Below, one piece after another: positions 1 to 11,985 of a stretch of 64,000 nt of DNA. Under the pieces are notes generated by a model that saw only the letters and a program-made list of their open reading frames with translations, was not told the origin of the DNA and made no database searches. The DNA is taken from positions 4,499,001 through 4,563,000 of the forward strand of contig NC_134013.1 of NCBI RefSeq assembly GCF_040712315.1, given 5' to 3'. This stretch comes from Castanea sativa (taxonomy: Eukaryota > Streptophyta > Magnoliopsida > Fagales > Fagaceae). Position numbers and translations under genes: made by a program. Numbering within the stretch: position 1 is the first letter of the stretch; each line of letters opens with the position of its first letter.

Positions 1-800
1 CCACTTCCATGTGTGTCCATGGCTTGTCTTTTGTTCATGCATTTACCATGACCTGAGGGCTTGTTTGCATGTTCGGCTACTCGTTCTTGACCTTTTGTGG
101 TGTGGATGAGTCTTTGGGCTTTCATTCTTTATGTCTTACTTCTTTCCAAGGTTGGGTCTTGCTTGATCGTGGGCCTTTCCCTCTTTGATCCATCCTTTTC
201 CCTTTTTTTGGTCAATTGACATTCTTGCCATGCCATCCCATCGTTCTTACCATGTTATTATTTGACTTGTCCTTACTGGGTCTCTTTTAAGCCTGTTGTA
301 TGCTTTCCTTCTGCTTAATTCTAGTAGCCTAGTATTATCCTTGTGCTTGTACTGATGTTGATTTGGGCTTCCTTGGCCCATTTTATTCTTTTGGGCATCC
401 TTGGCCCGTTTCATTTTCTTGGGCATACCCGAACCATTCCAATCCTTCATTCCCATGGGCTTTTGTTAAGTCTTTTGGGATTCCCTAGCCCAAGTTACCA
501 TATCCTTTACTTCTGGGGCTTATAGGCTTTTCCACCAATCCCTATTTACTCAATTCTTTCCTTTGGGCTCCTTTGGCTCATTCTCACTTGCTTTCCATTT
601 CTCATAATGCCCATGGGTTTACTACTTCTTTCTTTGGGCTCCTTTGAGCCCGCTTGCTTTCTTTGAGGCCCTTCTACTATTTTTTAGACTCATGGTCCAT
701 TATTCCTGTCATTTACGCTTAATAGCTTTTTTCGCAATTTACTAATTCTTCTTCTTTATTCCTTCCCATATTGTTGGGCTTCTTCCTATCATTAGGCTTC
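1..800 (-). repeat. Inverted arm of a dispersed repeat, runs off the left edge
   Basis: This segment is a diverged reverse complement of about 3985-4805. Matching blocks include 590-640 against 4120-4170 and 1-35 against 4770-4805. It is full of GGGCTY and CCCATGGG words and codes for nothing recognisable. It is probably part of an LTR whose same-family copy is the segment at 3.9-5.6 kb in the other orientation. Confidence 0.6.
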
Positions 801-2420
801 CTTGCCAAAGTGGGCATTAACAACAATATTTTGTATGTTTTCAGGTTCCTTTACAAATTGAGTTTTGAGAACAGTTTTTGTTTTTTTTATCCATTTTAGG
901 TTGCTAAACAAGTTTTTTAGTTTAAAAAATATTAAATTGTTTTAAAAAAATAAGGGAAAAACAAGTTACCAAACATATCCTAAGCTTTTACATTTTTCCC
1001 TTTTTATATTTAAAGTGATGTTATGTGTAAAATCTTATACATGAACAAATAAAATAAAATAAAATAAAAGAATAATAATTAGGGTCAGTTTCAAGGTTAC
1101 ACGTTTACAAGTTACAAGGTTCATAAGTAGCTGATGCAGTGTTACTGTGTTAGGAGCCACTCATTAGTCTGCGAAGCTGAGTCTGGAGCCTGTTTAATTA
1201 GCAACACAGCAACCACACACGGCCTCTTGAGTTAAAGCAAGTAGGTATTGAAGCTTCTCTTAAAGGCCCAGCAACCTAGTTTTTCCATTACTGAGAAGTC
1301 TGCATCTCCTGAATCCGTATCACATTGAGAATCGTCCTTCAAATTTTAGAGAGTAATAGTATGAGTACAAAAGTAGGAAATATCATTAACAATATATTTA
1401 GTATTAGCTTTATTAAAGGTTCAAACCAGAATCATGAATAGTAGTAATACATTTTGTACAATTAGTAAACGTTTGCATGTGAACATCATCAGGACTTTAA
1501 TCATGTGATGTATGTTCTTGTTTTTGCATATGGTGTAGGATATATCTTCCATTAAATATTGGTTTCGAACTCAAATCACCTACTATGATATCATAATAAA
1601 TTAAAAATTGTCGTAAAATTTTAACTAATAAAATATAAGATGACTTAAATTCAATAACGTTACCAAATTAAACAGTTCTGAAACTCCAACAATTCCACAT
1701 GAGACTTGGAACCCAGATGGTCTTCCTTATCATGGCTGGATAAGCAATGACTAATAGGTGAATCTAGTGCGACTAACACCAGCTCCTTTGCTAGAAAAAA
1801 TAGCAAAGTTGCTCAAAGAACTAGATGGGCAGAGAAAGTGCAATACAAGGTGGGGATGTGAGGTTTCTAGTTATGTTTTATCTGTCTTTATGATATGAAG
1901 GTTGACAAAACAAAAGTGGAACATCAATTGAGGGATTTGAATGAAATCAGCTTGTGCTTAGCAAAAAACTGCCACTACTCATTTTGTTTTAGTAAAAGCG
2001 AGTGCATCTACTCCAAGCCAGAGAGATTAGCAAAGTTGCTTGATGACAAGATGGCTTGTGAGATTAGCAAATTTGCTTAAGAGCTAGTACTTTGGATTTT
2101 GGGGGAAAAAGTATAATACAAGGTGGGTTGTGAGACTCAAGTTACGTTTATCTCTTTTTAAAGACTTTAATTTAAGGTTGTTTCCGTGTTATTACTTAAT
2201 AGCATTTGGTAGATATTGATAAGGACAAGAATAAATTGTTGAGTTTCTCAAGTTAGATTAAGAAAAAGTTCTTCTAAAAAAATTAATTTAAGAATAAGTT
2301 TTATCTAGTTGCATAAGATAAGAATTAAGGGTTTTTTTATTATTATTTTTGTTAACGTTAGATTAGGAATAATTAAATCTTATCTATGATGAAAGCTAGG
2401 ACTTTTGTTAAAACACAAGA
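801..2420. other. AT-rich intergenic DNA, no gene seen
   Basis: I see no coding frame or conserved domain here. There are homopolymer runs and short AT repeats. A short local repetition containing the words AGCAAAGTTGCT and ACAAGGTGGG occurs around 1800-2130. Confidence 0.5.
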
Positions 2421-2427
2421 GCTTGTT

Positions 2428-3420
2428 TAGACCCCAAATTAATAAATTACGGTTAGATTGCTTTTACTCTAACTTATCTAAGTGCGGAAACAAGAATAAA
2501 TGAAGTGCAATCAACCGATACTACTCTAGTGCATAAAAATGAACAAAAGATAATAAAAGTAAAGCACAAGAGTAAGGGAAGAGAGATGCAAACACAAGAT
2601 AACACGACGATGTGTTATCAAAGAGGAAACCGAAAAACTCGGCAAAAACCTCTTCGCCGCCCTCCAAGCGGTAAATCAATTCACTAGACAATAAGTTGGA
2701 ATACATAAATAGCCAAAGACCCTCCAAGCCTAATCTACCCAATGTACCTAAGCCCTCCAAGCTCCTACTCCAACAAGGCTTCTCGGAACCGTGTATTGTC
2801 TAGCTTTCTGGATTCTGCAATACGCCTGATTGCATCCGCCAAGCCTCACCGACTTCTTTTGGCAAATCCCCAAAGCTTCCCAAGCTCCAAAACACTCTCT
2901 ATTCTCTGAAAGAGTGTGGGTTGTGTTTGGGTACAAATTTCCTCTCAATGTATGTCAATGGTAGAGAAAATGAGAAGAGGTTACAATGATTTCTCACTAA
3001 AGCTCTCTCTCTAAAAGATGTGTGTGTGTTGTAGAAAACCTATCTAGGTTTTTTCTCTCTGAATGGCCTTTCATACTTTTGTGGGTAATAAGGGTATATA
3101 TAGTGTAGGTGAAGGGTAAGAAAGTCACACTTAAAAATCCTCCAGGCAGGGAGTTTCACAGGTATCTCACGGGAAGGCTTTACCCACGAGACACTCGCAA
3201 AATCCTCCAGGCTGGCATGACTCTTCAACTTCCAGCATATACTTCTCACGTGGCTCTTTCACGGATTAGCTTCTAGTGAGACAGACGCGAAATCTACTGA
3301 TTCTTCATTTTATGTTTAATTCTTCACCAACTTAATACTAAACCCAATACAATAAAATCCCACAAAATGCAAAGAACAAATTAAAGCAAATACAACACTT
3401 TTTGTCATGGAATAAAACCT
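2428..3420 (-). mobile_element. Probable solo LTR fragment
   Basis: The stretch from about 2428 starts TGTTTAGACCCC and contains an LTR-like block with AACTCGGCAAAAACCTC followed by CGCCCTCCAAGCGG. On the reverse strand it has a TATA-like word near 3100 (TATATACCC). I recognise this style of sequence from dispersed plant LTRs. I could not find a target-site duplication, so the ends are approximate. Confidence 0.35.
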
Positions 3421-3940
3421 ACATAAAACATAGTTGTAAATCACAACTTTACATATGACTTAATCTATATAAAATTTTATCTTTATCTTTTAATGCTATA
3501 TACCCCGGACTCCTATTCTTCATAGTTCTTACTTCTTAGAGTAACTATATCGTAAAAAATTTAGAATTCTATCCATCTATATATGTCAAAATAAATTGAT
3601 TAAATTTTTTAATATCTTAAATAGATACCAAAATGGTAATAGTTCGTGTTTGTTTAGATATTACTATTGGAGCATTTTAATATTAATTAATTAAAATGAA
3701 TAAATATTACAACATAAATGTAAAGATGTGGGAGTGAATATGGAAGATGAGGAGTTAGTGACAATGGTTAATCCCACATTGAAAATGAGAGAGACTATTT
3801 TATTCTTTTTAATTGTGGCGATTAATGGGCTAATATGAATTGACTCAGATATTGCGCTAGATACATGCTCAAGGGGGAGGCAAAGGGTGGAGGTAAAATG
3901 AAGAGTCATTAACCCACTGTGAGGGTACTTTTTTTTTTAC
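3421..3940. other. Intergenic DNA, no gene seen
   Basis: This is AT-rich sequence without a supportable coding frame. The reverse-strand frame at 3691-3909 has no recognisable domain. Confidence 0.5.
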
Positions 3941-3984
3941 ACCTAATTTTATTTAAGTATGTTGATGCTCATTTTAAAAAAGCT

Positions 3985-4805
3985 CGACAGCAGGAGGAAG
4001 CCCAACAATATAGGCAGAAAAAGAGTTAGTGGATTGAAAGGAAAACGCATTAAGCCCGAATGGCAGGAATAATGGGTGATAGACCCATAAAGTAAACAAA
4101 TGGAACTTGGGGAAAGAAAATGGGCCTAAAGGAGCCCAGAGAAAGAAATAGTAAACTCATGGGCATTATGTGATGTAGAAAAGTGAGAATGGGCCATAGC
4201 AGGTCTGAAGTAATGAAATAAGAAAGTAAGGGGTTGATGGAAAGCCCATGAACCCCAAGGATGAAGGGTATGGTAATTGGGCCGGGGAAGCTCAAAAGAG
4301 TTAGTAAAAGCCCATGGGAATGTAGAGTTAGAAATGAGCCGAGAATGCCCAAGGGAAGAAAATGGGCCAAGGATGCCCAAGGAGGAAGAAATTGGCCAAA
4401 GGAGCTCACAAGCAATGAATGAGTCAAGAGAGCTTAAAGTAGCATAAGTAAAAACCCAATGACAATATTGGGTCATTGTAACTAATTGAGAGAAAAGCAT
4501 ACAGTAGGCCCGAAAGAGGCCCAGCAAGCATGGATCAAATAGCACCACAGTAGAAATAATAGAATGGCATGGCAGGAATACTGGCAAACCAACGGAAGGA
4601 GCAAATAGTGGACTAAAAGAGAGAAAAGCCCACAACCAAGTAAGGCACAGCCCTTGGAGGGAGCAAGCTATAAAGAATGGAGGATCAGAAAACACATCAT
4701 GCCATTAAAGATCAAGAATGAGTGGCAGAATGCACAGACAAGCCTCCATTCCATCGCAAACGCATGAGCAGCAGATAAGCTTTGGACATACAAAGAAGTG
4801 GAGCA
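3985..4805 (+). repeat. Second inverted arm of the dispersed repeat
   Basis: This is the diverged reverse complement of 1-800, separated from it by about 3.2 kb. It is rich in AAGCCCA and CCCATGGG words. Long reverse-strand frames here (4050-4695) are translations of the repeat and match the style of frames in the other arm, so I do not call them genes. Confidence 0.6.
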
Positions 4806-5640
4806 CGCATAAGGCCCAAGCACTACCAACCTGTACCCAGCCAATACAAGAGTGGTGGGTCATGGGTCAGGGGTAAGAGAGGGTATGGTTTGGCGGTGGG
4901 AAGAAGGGAAAGCCTATTTTGGGGTTTCCGCTCAAACTCTTTTGGGAAAAATGTCCTACTATAATGACATACCACCCAAAAAAGAGAAGAATGAGTTGGA
5001 ACCACTAGATGCATGCCATGAGGGATAGCAAGAGAGAATACCTACACTGTAGTGGATAAGAATGTCACGGTGAATAAGCAAACAAAACAGTTCTCTTTGT
5101 CTAGTAATGGGGAGTGGCACAGCCAACACAGGTAAGTGGTGGTGGCTGGGCAGCTGACAAACCAGTGGGTGGTCGAGAAGGACACCCACATCTAGATAAA
5201 GGTAGTTAAAGGGTAAAATGATAAAAACAGTCACGGCAGGCAGTATATAAAGGGCCATCACCATGCACAAAAGGGATCCATTGAAACAGTAAAAGTCACT
5301 AGGAGAGAATTACAACACCTCCACCATCATAACACTACATGAGTAAGCACAAAGAAAGAAAGAAAATAGGGGGAAAGAATCAAAGTAACAAAACCAAGAA
5401 AAGAGAAAAAGAAATAGAGAGTGTAGAATGGCAAGCATGCACTAATAGGCCAGTCCCTTTTCTCACTCTAAAAGCCTTCCCTCTCTCTAAAAGCCTTTCC
5501 TCTGTTAAGGATAAAAGAATTTGTTTAGACATAAGTCATTCAGGCCCATTCCCTCAAAGTGGATAATTTCTACAACAGGATCCTCCTGCGAGGTTAACTA
5601 CGTTGAGGAAGTGGTTCCCTCCTTGGTCTTACTCCTACAA
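4806..5640 (+). mobile_element. LTR-like segment downstream of the inverted arm, with TATA box
   Basis: The arm continues into a segment with a TATATAAA box at 5244-5251, followed by about 330 bp of purine-rich leader. This looks like the U3-R-U5 of a large LTR or a promoter region of a non-autonomous retroelement. No gag or pol frame follows. I could not define the LTR ends. Confidence 0.35.
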
Positions 5641-5818
5641 CACAACTGAACACGGTAGATTAACATTTTCCTCCTTTGATTTCATCACTTATTGCTATTA
5701 TTTCCTTTCTTATCTTTGCAATTTCACTTATAATGTGTTTCTTGTTGCCATATCGTTCTTTTTCCTTATTCTAATTAAGGATCCCTTATTTGTTTTGCCT
5801 GGCAGTAAACATATTTCT

Positions 5819-5950
5819 TTTATTATTGTTCTATTGCATTTATCTGTTGTAACTCTTTTGTAACAGTTTCATTTTGGGTCTAACAATAAGTGCGCTTCCT
5901 TTATTATTGTTCCAATGTATCTATCTGCCATAACTATTTTGTAACAGATT
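5819..5950. repeat. Local two-copy tandem duplication
   Basis: The block at about 5819-5868 (TTATTATTGTTC...TTTTGTAACAG) recurs at about 5899-5950 with several substitutions. Confidence 0.6.
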
Positions 5951-6299
5951 CGCCTACCATGGGCATATGATCAAAGTTTCGACAAACGGGGCATAGTTTG
6001 CGCACAAGTTGGACTAAAGTGAGTTGCAATTGGATCGGTCTTGACTCTCCTACCCTAAACACTTGGGTCTTAGTGTGGCAGAGGCAGCCCAAAAGCACAA
6101 AAAGACCCACCACAAAGTACCACCTATTTATTTTCAAATACCACTAATAAGTTATTGAGCTTTCCCAAATATGTTTTGCCCTATTATTATGTTAATCACA
6201 AATATCTTATATCTCATTATCTAAATTGGGTCATGATATAAACTATTACAAAAAGCCCAAAAAACTCATATTTTATCCAATTTTATCATCATTATTTAG

Positions 6300-7640
6300 T
6301 TAAGCCCAAAACCGGCCCTACAAGCCCAATGCACACATCCCATCTTTTTTTTTTTTTTTTTAAAAAAAAAACCCAAGGCTACTAATGCTTTGCAATATTT
6401 CAAAAGTCCAATCCTCATTGGCAATATATTAAAATCTCAATTCTTATTGGCAATATTAAAAGCCCAAGCTAGCTACTTGACACTATTTTATAAAAAGCCC
6501 AAAGTTATCAATACTTGGCAAAATACTATATCATAAGTATTTCACTTAAAGTCCAATAATTAAAAACGTTTTAAGTTCTTAAACCTATTACTATAATATT
6601 ACAAACCTATCAAATCTATCTTTCAAAACTCATGGTAACCATTTATGTTACATGACACTATTCGTTTTTTTCAAAAACCATGGCAAACATATATCAAGCC
6701 CATGGAGAATTATGAATTTGTGTTACTAATATAAAAACCCATGGAAAGTTATGATTTATCTTAAAACCATAATATTTATTCATTTCATACCATATTATAA
6801 ACCCATGGTAACTATTTATGTTACGTAACACTATTCATTTTTCCAAAACTCATGGCAAACATATATCAAGCCCATGGAGAATTATGAACTCGTGTTACTA
6901 ATATAAAAGCCCATGGAAAGTTATGATTATTTATTTTAGACCTATGACATCTATTTATTTCATAACATACTACAAACTCATGGAATTTATATAAGAACAT
7001 ATGTTCACAATCTAACTTATATCGCAACATTCATAATATTTATTTCCAAAACTCATGATAATTATTCATCCTACAAGTCCATTATGATTATCTATAGAAA
7101 AATTTAGGAGAATATCACATTATTCCACTATAGTGGTTGTTACCATATTTTATTTGAAACCCATGGATATTGCCTCTATTAAAACTCATCATAAATATTA
7201 TCACAAGAAATATTAGAGGTTACTATTTAAAAGCTCCAAAGAAAATATCATTTACAAAATAATCCATAGCAAAAATTATAAGAAACTATACAAGTTGTTA
7301 TTTAAAGCCCAAGGAAATTAATACCCAAAACATATCATAAATATTTATTAAAGCTCATGGATTCATTTTATTTCTACTAACAATTAAAGCCCATGTGGAA
7401 TAAAAATCCATGGCAATATATGGTAGCTTTGTCCATTTTGTAGGGCTCACAACGAGAAAGCAAAATGATAGGCCCAAGTGGAGAGAACCACCAAGTCAGA
7501 GGCCCACCAAAATACTCAACCCTCATGGCCAAACCCAACATAAAATCTCAGCCAAAACAGCTCATGTGTGCAAACTGACCCTGCTAGAGAACTCCATTCA
7601 GTTATGCCTTCCATTGGAGGTCACCTCAAGAAGCAACTAA
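6300..7640. repeat. CCCATGG-rich repetitive segment with a ~170-bp tandem duplication
   Basis: Two copies of an approximately 170-bp unit run from about 6628 to 6965. Each contains CATGGCAAACATATATCAAG and then CCCATGGAGAATTATGAA. Degenerate relatives of the same words continue to about 7400. I see no gene. The first bases include a long T/A homopolymer junction at 6343-6370. Confidence 0.6.
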
Positions 7641-8273
7641 GCTCCCAAACCAAATTAGGAGCTGGCCACTTTTTAGTTTTTAATTAGAAAATGCTAGAGC
7701 CACAATTCTTCTCACAATTTTTGTCACAAATTACACAAGTTGTAAACAGTAGATTCACAAATTCACCACTCACTTGTGAAAAAAATTGTATGCATGCAAT
7801 TGTACCAGGTAAATAATCTCATTTCTTCACTACATTTTTTACATTTTTTATTTTACTCTAATAATTTACATATTATTTTTTTTTAATTGAGATTGAAAAT
7901 TATTTTTTCTAACTCTCAATCTTAAGGGTTCGTTTGGTTAGAGGAGCGGAAAAGTAGGAGGATGAAAAATTGGGAGGATAGAAAATATTTGATTTTCCCT
8001 CTTGTGTGTTTGGTTGGAGGGGTCAAAAAGTGGGAGGGTGGAATACTCTTTTGTTTGATTGGAGAAAAAAAGGGAATGATGAAAAATGTAATTTATATAA
8101 ATTGACTATTATACCCTTGTTACATAATATGTAAGAAATTGATTTATTTACCACATCATACATATAAATTTTTATTATTATAATGTAAAAATTACAATAG
8201 TGTACATATAAATTTAATTAGGTGAAAAAATTTTGTAACCAGCAAAAACGTGGACGTTGAAAAAAAAAAACAC

Positions 8274-10360
8274 GTAAATGCACTGTTAGTCCCTATATTT
8301 AGGCTTTTTTTCATTTTGGTCCCTACATTTTAATCTCACCACTTTTAGTCCCTAAACCAATTAACGTGTGTTATTTTCATCCTTTCCGTCAGTCAACAGA
8401 CGGAAATAGTTGAGGTGGCTAATGAAGGTATTAAAATATTATTAAAAATCCACATCAATCATGCCACATCAAATTATAATTTTAAAAAATTAATTTCTCA
8501 ATTTTAACAAAAGAAAAAAAAAACATAATTAAAAATGAAAAGTAACATGAATTAAGATTTGAATTTAACTTGAACAAGAATACAAACCCAATTCAATATC
8601 ATCAGTAAACCCAGCACATACCCAAACGTTAACAAACTCAAAACACCCAAATATAAACAAAATACCAAACCGATTTACAACCACAATATTAATCAATATT
8701 AACACATCCAAAATAAATAAATAAATTTAAACACGTGGCTGCCATGCGTGGGTACATCTCCCCATTTCCAATTGCCAAGCATTAATAGATGGGTTGGATG
8801 CCACATGCAGGTTTTTAATTAGATTTTTTGGAAGAATAAGTTCTTCCCAAAGAACATTCATATGTTCTCTCTCTTTCTCTCTCCCACAAAAGCCGATTTT
8901 CATTTATGGAATTTTAGGGGGTGTTTGGTAGAGTAGTTTGAGATGGAATTTTTGTAGTTTTTTGAAATACGTGTGAATGAAAAAGTGTGTGAAAATATGT
9001 GTAATATTGTTTAAAATGTAAAAATGTGAGTTTGAGATGAGAGACCAAACAGGCCGTTTTCTAGGTTTGTTTTTTGGTGGTTGGATTGGGTTTATGGATT
9101 TATGGGTCTTTGATCTTTCTCTTTTCCTTAACTGATTGAGTGCTTGAGAATGGGACTTTGTCTAGATCGAATCTCAAACTTGGGCTCAGTTCAACAATGG
9201 AACTTTATGGACCAGTGAAGGCGGCCAACCACGCCGAAATCGAAGATTTCAACACCTCCACTCGAAGACTTGGCTTCTCAAGTTCAAAATCTTAGATCTT
9301 CAGTGATGGTTTTAGTTTTATATGGGTTTGGGTTCTCAATTTCTTATGGGTTTGTTTGTATTGGGAAGTTGCAGGGATCAGTTGGGTTTAAAGGGGTCCT
9401 GCTCTAATGGTCTTTGTTTGTTTCTTATTTTTAGTTCTGTAATTTATGGGTTAATTTGCTTTCTAGGTTTGATATTTATGGGTTTGCTCTAGATATGCTA
9501 TTGGGTTTATGTTTGTGTTCTTGCTGGAGATCGGTTTGTGTTTGGTTTAAGTTGATTTTGTGTTGGTTTCTTGGAAAGATGAGAAAATCTAGGTTTGAGT
9601 TGTGATTTTGTAAATCTGGGTTTTGTGGTTTGAGAAAGAGGAAGAGAAATGAAGTTGAAGGAGACAGTATAGGGTCAACACCGTACAACTTGAGAAGAAT
9701 TTGGAATTTGCAAGGGCATACCCAGATGAGAATTTTGAAAAAGGTGGGTTCATGAAACCAGGTCGATTTATGGAAGGCCTCATATTGGGGTTTGAATAGG
9801 CATTGGAAATATTGAAAGGGACTTGAATTTGAGAATTGTTGTTCATGCCAAACTAGGGTCAAAATTTCGTGGTGTTTTGCACTAAATTAGATAATTTGCA
9901 TTTGAATGATTAGGTGGCATAACCTGAAGAGTGAACAAAATAAAAACAACAAGAAGAAAGAAGCTACAAATTAGAATGCAGTATTTATTTCACAGGTAGT
10001 TCAGCATTTAGATCTGGGTTGGTGGGGTTGCAACTTTTAGATTTGGGTTGGTGTTCTTGGTCAAGAAACTTTTAGATCTTAATTCAAGTGAATTTTGGTT
10101 TTTATTTTTTTTATTTAGTTAAAATTAATAATTTTTTTAATTTATATGCTGACGTGTCATGGGTGATGTGAATTTTTAATAATATTTTAATACCTTCGTT
10201 AGCCACCTCAGCTATTTCCGTCTATTAACTAACAGAAAGGACAAAAATAATACGTGTTAATTGGTTTAGAGACTAAAATTGGTGAAATTAAATTATAAGG
10301 ACCAAAATGAAAAAAAAAAAAAAAAAAAAGCCAAAAATGTAGGACTAAAAGTGCATTTAC
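8274..10360. mobile_element. Mutator-like element with long terminal inverted repeats
   Basis: The left end starts GTAAATGCACTGTTAGTCCC. The right end is its reverse complement in the form GTAAATGCACTTTTAGTCC. The inverted similarity continues for roughly 200 bp, through the pair ACGGAAATAGTTGAGGTGGC (left) and GCCACCTCAGCTATTTCCGT (right). The long repeats and lack of a transposase fit a non-autonomous MULE. Flanking bases are A-rich, so a 9-bp target duplication could not be confirmed. Confidence 0.65.
9674..9799 (+). pseudogene. Possible captured exon inside the Mutator-like element
   Basis: A 41-codon open stretch ending in TAG reads like ordinary protein: charged, with the word FARAYPDENFEKGGF and later MKPGRFMEGLILGF. 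The surrounding interior is also less AT-biased than its flanks. Mutator-like elements in plants often carry host gene fragments. I cannot name the donor gene, and the open stretch is short enough to be chance. Confidence 0.25.
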
Positions 10361-10770
10361 ACCACAAAAAAAAGAAAAAAAAAAGATTTTGTATCAACTT
10401 GATCAGGTCTCGTTGAAAAAATAAAAATAAAAGAGAGAGAGAAGAGAACCTGAACGTTGGTGTGTTGTGAAGGTAAGGATGAGTAGAGGCAAAAGTGATA
10501 AGGATGAAAAGAGAAAGTCATCAGGTCATGAATGAGGGGTAGGTGAGGGTATTTGTGTAAAAGTGCTTTCACAGTACTTTTCTCTCCACATTTTCGTCCC
10601 GATTTGGGAGGATTAAAAAAGTGGGCCTAGGAGAGAAAACTTTCTCCCCTGTTTTTTGTCTCTCCTATTTTCCTTTCCTAATCAAACAGTAAAAAACAAT
10701 ATTTTTCACCCTATTTTCTTCTCCCTATTTTTCATCCTCCATGTTTTCACTCTAACCAAACGCACCCTAA

Positions 10771-11415
10771 GGGTCCATTCGTTTTGGGTGAAAATAGGGA
10801 GGATGGAAAATAGAGAGAGGAAAATAGGGTGAAAAATGTTGTTTTTCACTGTTCAGTTAGGGAAGGAGAAAAAACCAAGGAGAAAGTTTTCTCTCCAAAC
10901 TCACATGTTTTTTTCCTCCCAAATTGGAAGGAAAATCTGGGGAGAGTAGCACTTTTACAAAAATGCCCTCTTCCCACCTTTTTTTTTTCAACGTTCTCTT
11001 CTCTCTCTCTCTCTCTCTCTCTTTCCCAACGTGACCTGATTTTGGAACCACCTTTTTGCTGGTTACAAAATCTTTTACCCAATTAAATTTATATGTACAA
11101 TATTATAATTTTTACATTATAATAATAAAAATAATAATAAAAATTTATATATGTAATGTGATAAATTTTATATTATGTAATGGGTACAAATAAATCTAAT
11201 TCTTACATATTATGTAATAAAGGTATAATAGTCAATTTATATAAATTACATTTTCCATCCTTCTCTTTTTCTCTCCAACCAAACAAACAAAAGAGTTTTC
11301 CACCCTCCCACTTTTCCACCCCTCCAACCAAAAACACTAGAGAAAACTAAATACTTTCCATCCTCTCACAATTTTCCATCCTCCCATTTATCCACTCTTC
11401 TAACCGAACGGACCC
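10771..11415. mobile_element. Tourist-like element 2, abutting element 1
   Basis: The ends GGGTCCATTCGTTTTGGG and CTAACCGAACGGACCC are inverted relatives of each other and of element 1. TAA precedes it (10768-10770, shared with element 1) and follows it (11416-11418). The interior holds a CT run at about 11003-11022 and an internal block similar to the parts of element 1 that flank its nested insertion. No coding capacity. Confidence 0.7.
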
Positions 11416-11418
11416 TAA

Positions 11419-11985
11419 GTCTTAAGTCTTAACCCTTTATCCAATGCATCACGTAATTACTGTGCCATAACTTTACTCTTTGCAATTTTACTTTCTTGTT
11501 CCCACTTCTCAATGTTCCTTCTCTGACCTTAACTCTGTCACTTTTTCTTCTTTTTTTTGTGCTTGGTAAATGCGGGGGCTTGAACCCCCAAGCTATAGGT
11601 TATGTAAGTAAGCGGTTACCAACTCGCCTAGAAGTGGCAGTGGTATCTTCTTTTATTTTCCACAAGTTTCATTCACAGTACACTCTCAAACAACTCTCTT
11701 CTCCTCCGTTTCAACTTCTTTAGCATCTTCCTTCTCGCCATAGCATCCAAATCTTCTCTCTGCAAGTCAAGAGTGAAGCAACTCTTCACCTCCATTGACG
11801 AGATCAAGTGCATAGGTGCAACAAAAAAGGCCAGCTCCTTATTTAGGTCCGGAACAAGGGGTTTCATGCACCGGTTTACCCACCGGAACGAAACGAAATT
11901 TAAAATCTTTCTTTGAAGGCATCAAATTACATGAGTACTATACTATCAAGTATCAACTTCATTTCCATACCACCACCTAGAGAAC
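11419..11985. other. Upstream flank of the resistance pseudogene
   Basis: No gene is supported here. A purine-poor stretch precedes the start codon at 11986, whose context (AGAACATGGCAGAA) resembles a plant initiation site. The promoter was not identified. Confidence 0.4.

Larger units (their letters stand above)
7926..10767. mobile_element. Tourist-like (PIF/Harbinger) element 1, split by a nested insertion
   Basis: The left end GGGTTCGTTTGGTTAGAG and the right end (reverse complement of CTCTAACCAAACGCACCC) form an imperfect terminal inverted repeat. TAA flanks both ends (7923-7925 and 10768-10770), the 3-bp target site usual for PIF/Harbinger elements. About 2.09 kb of its length (8274-10360) is a second element inserted inside it. 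No transposase frame is visible, so it is non-autonomous. Confidence 0.7.

Noticed and set aside
4050..4695. Reverse-strand frames of 125 and 189 codons
   Set aside because: They overlap each other in different phases and are made of the repeat words GGGC and CCATGG; a like frame occurs in the inverted copy at 343-525.
10829..11086. Overlapping frames on both strands at about 10.9 kb
   Set aside because: They lie inside Tourist-like element 2 and include a CT run.
11673..11867. 64-codon reverse-strand frame rich in Arg and Lys
   Set aside because: Too short, no motif, no supporting promoter or splice context.
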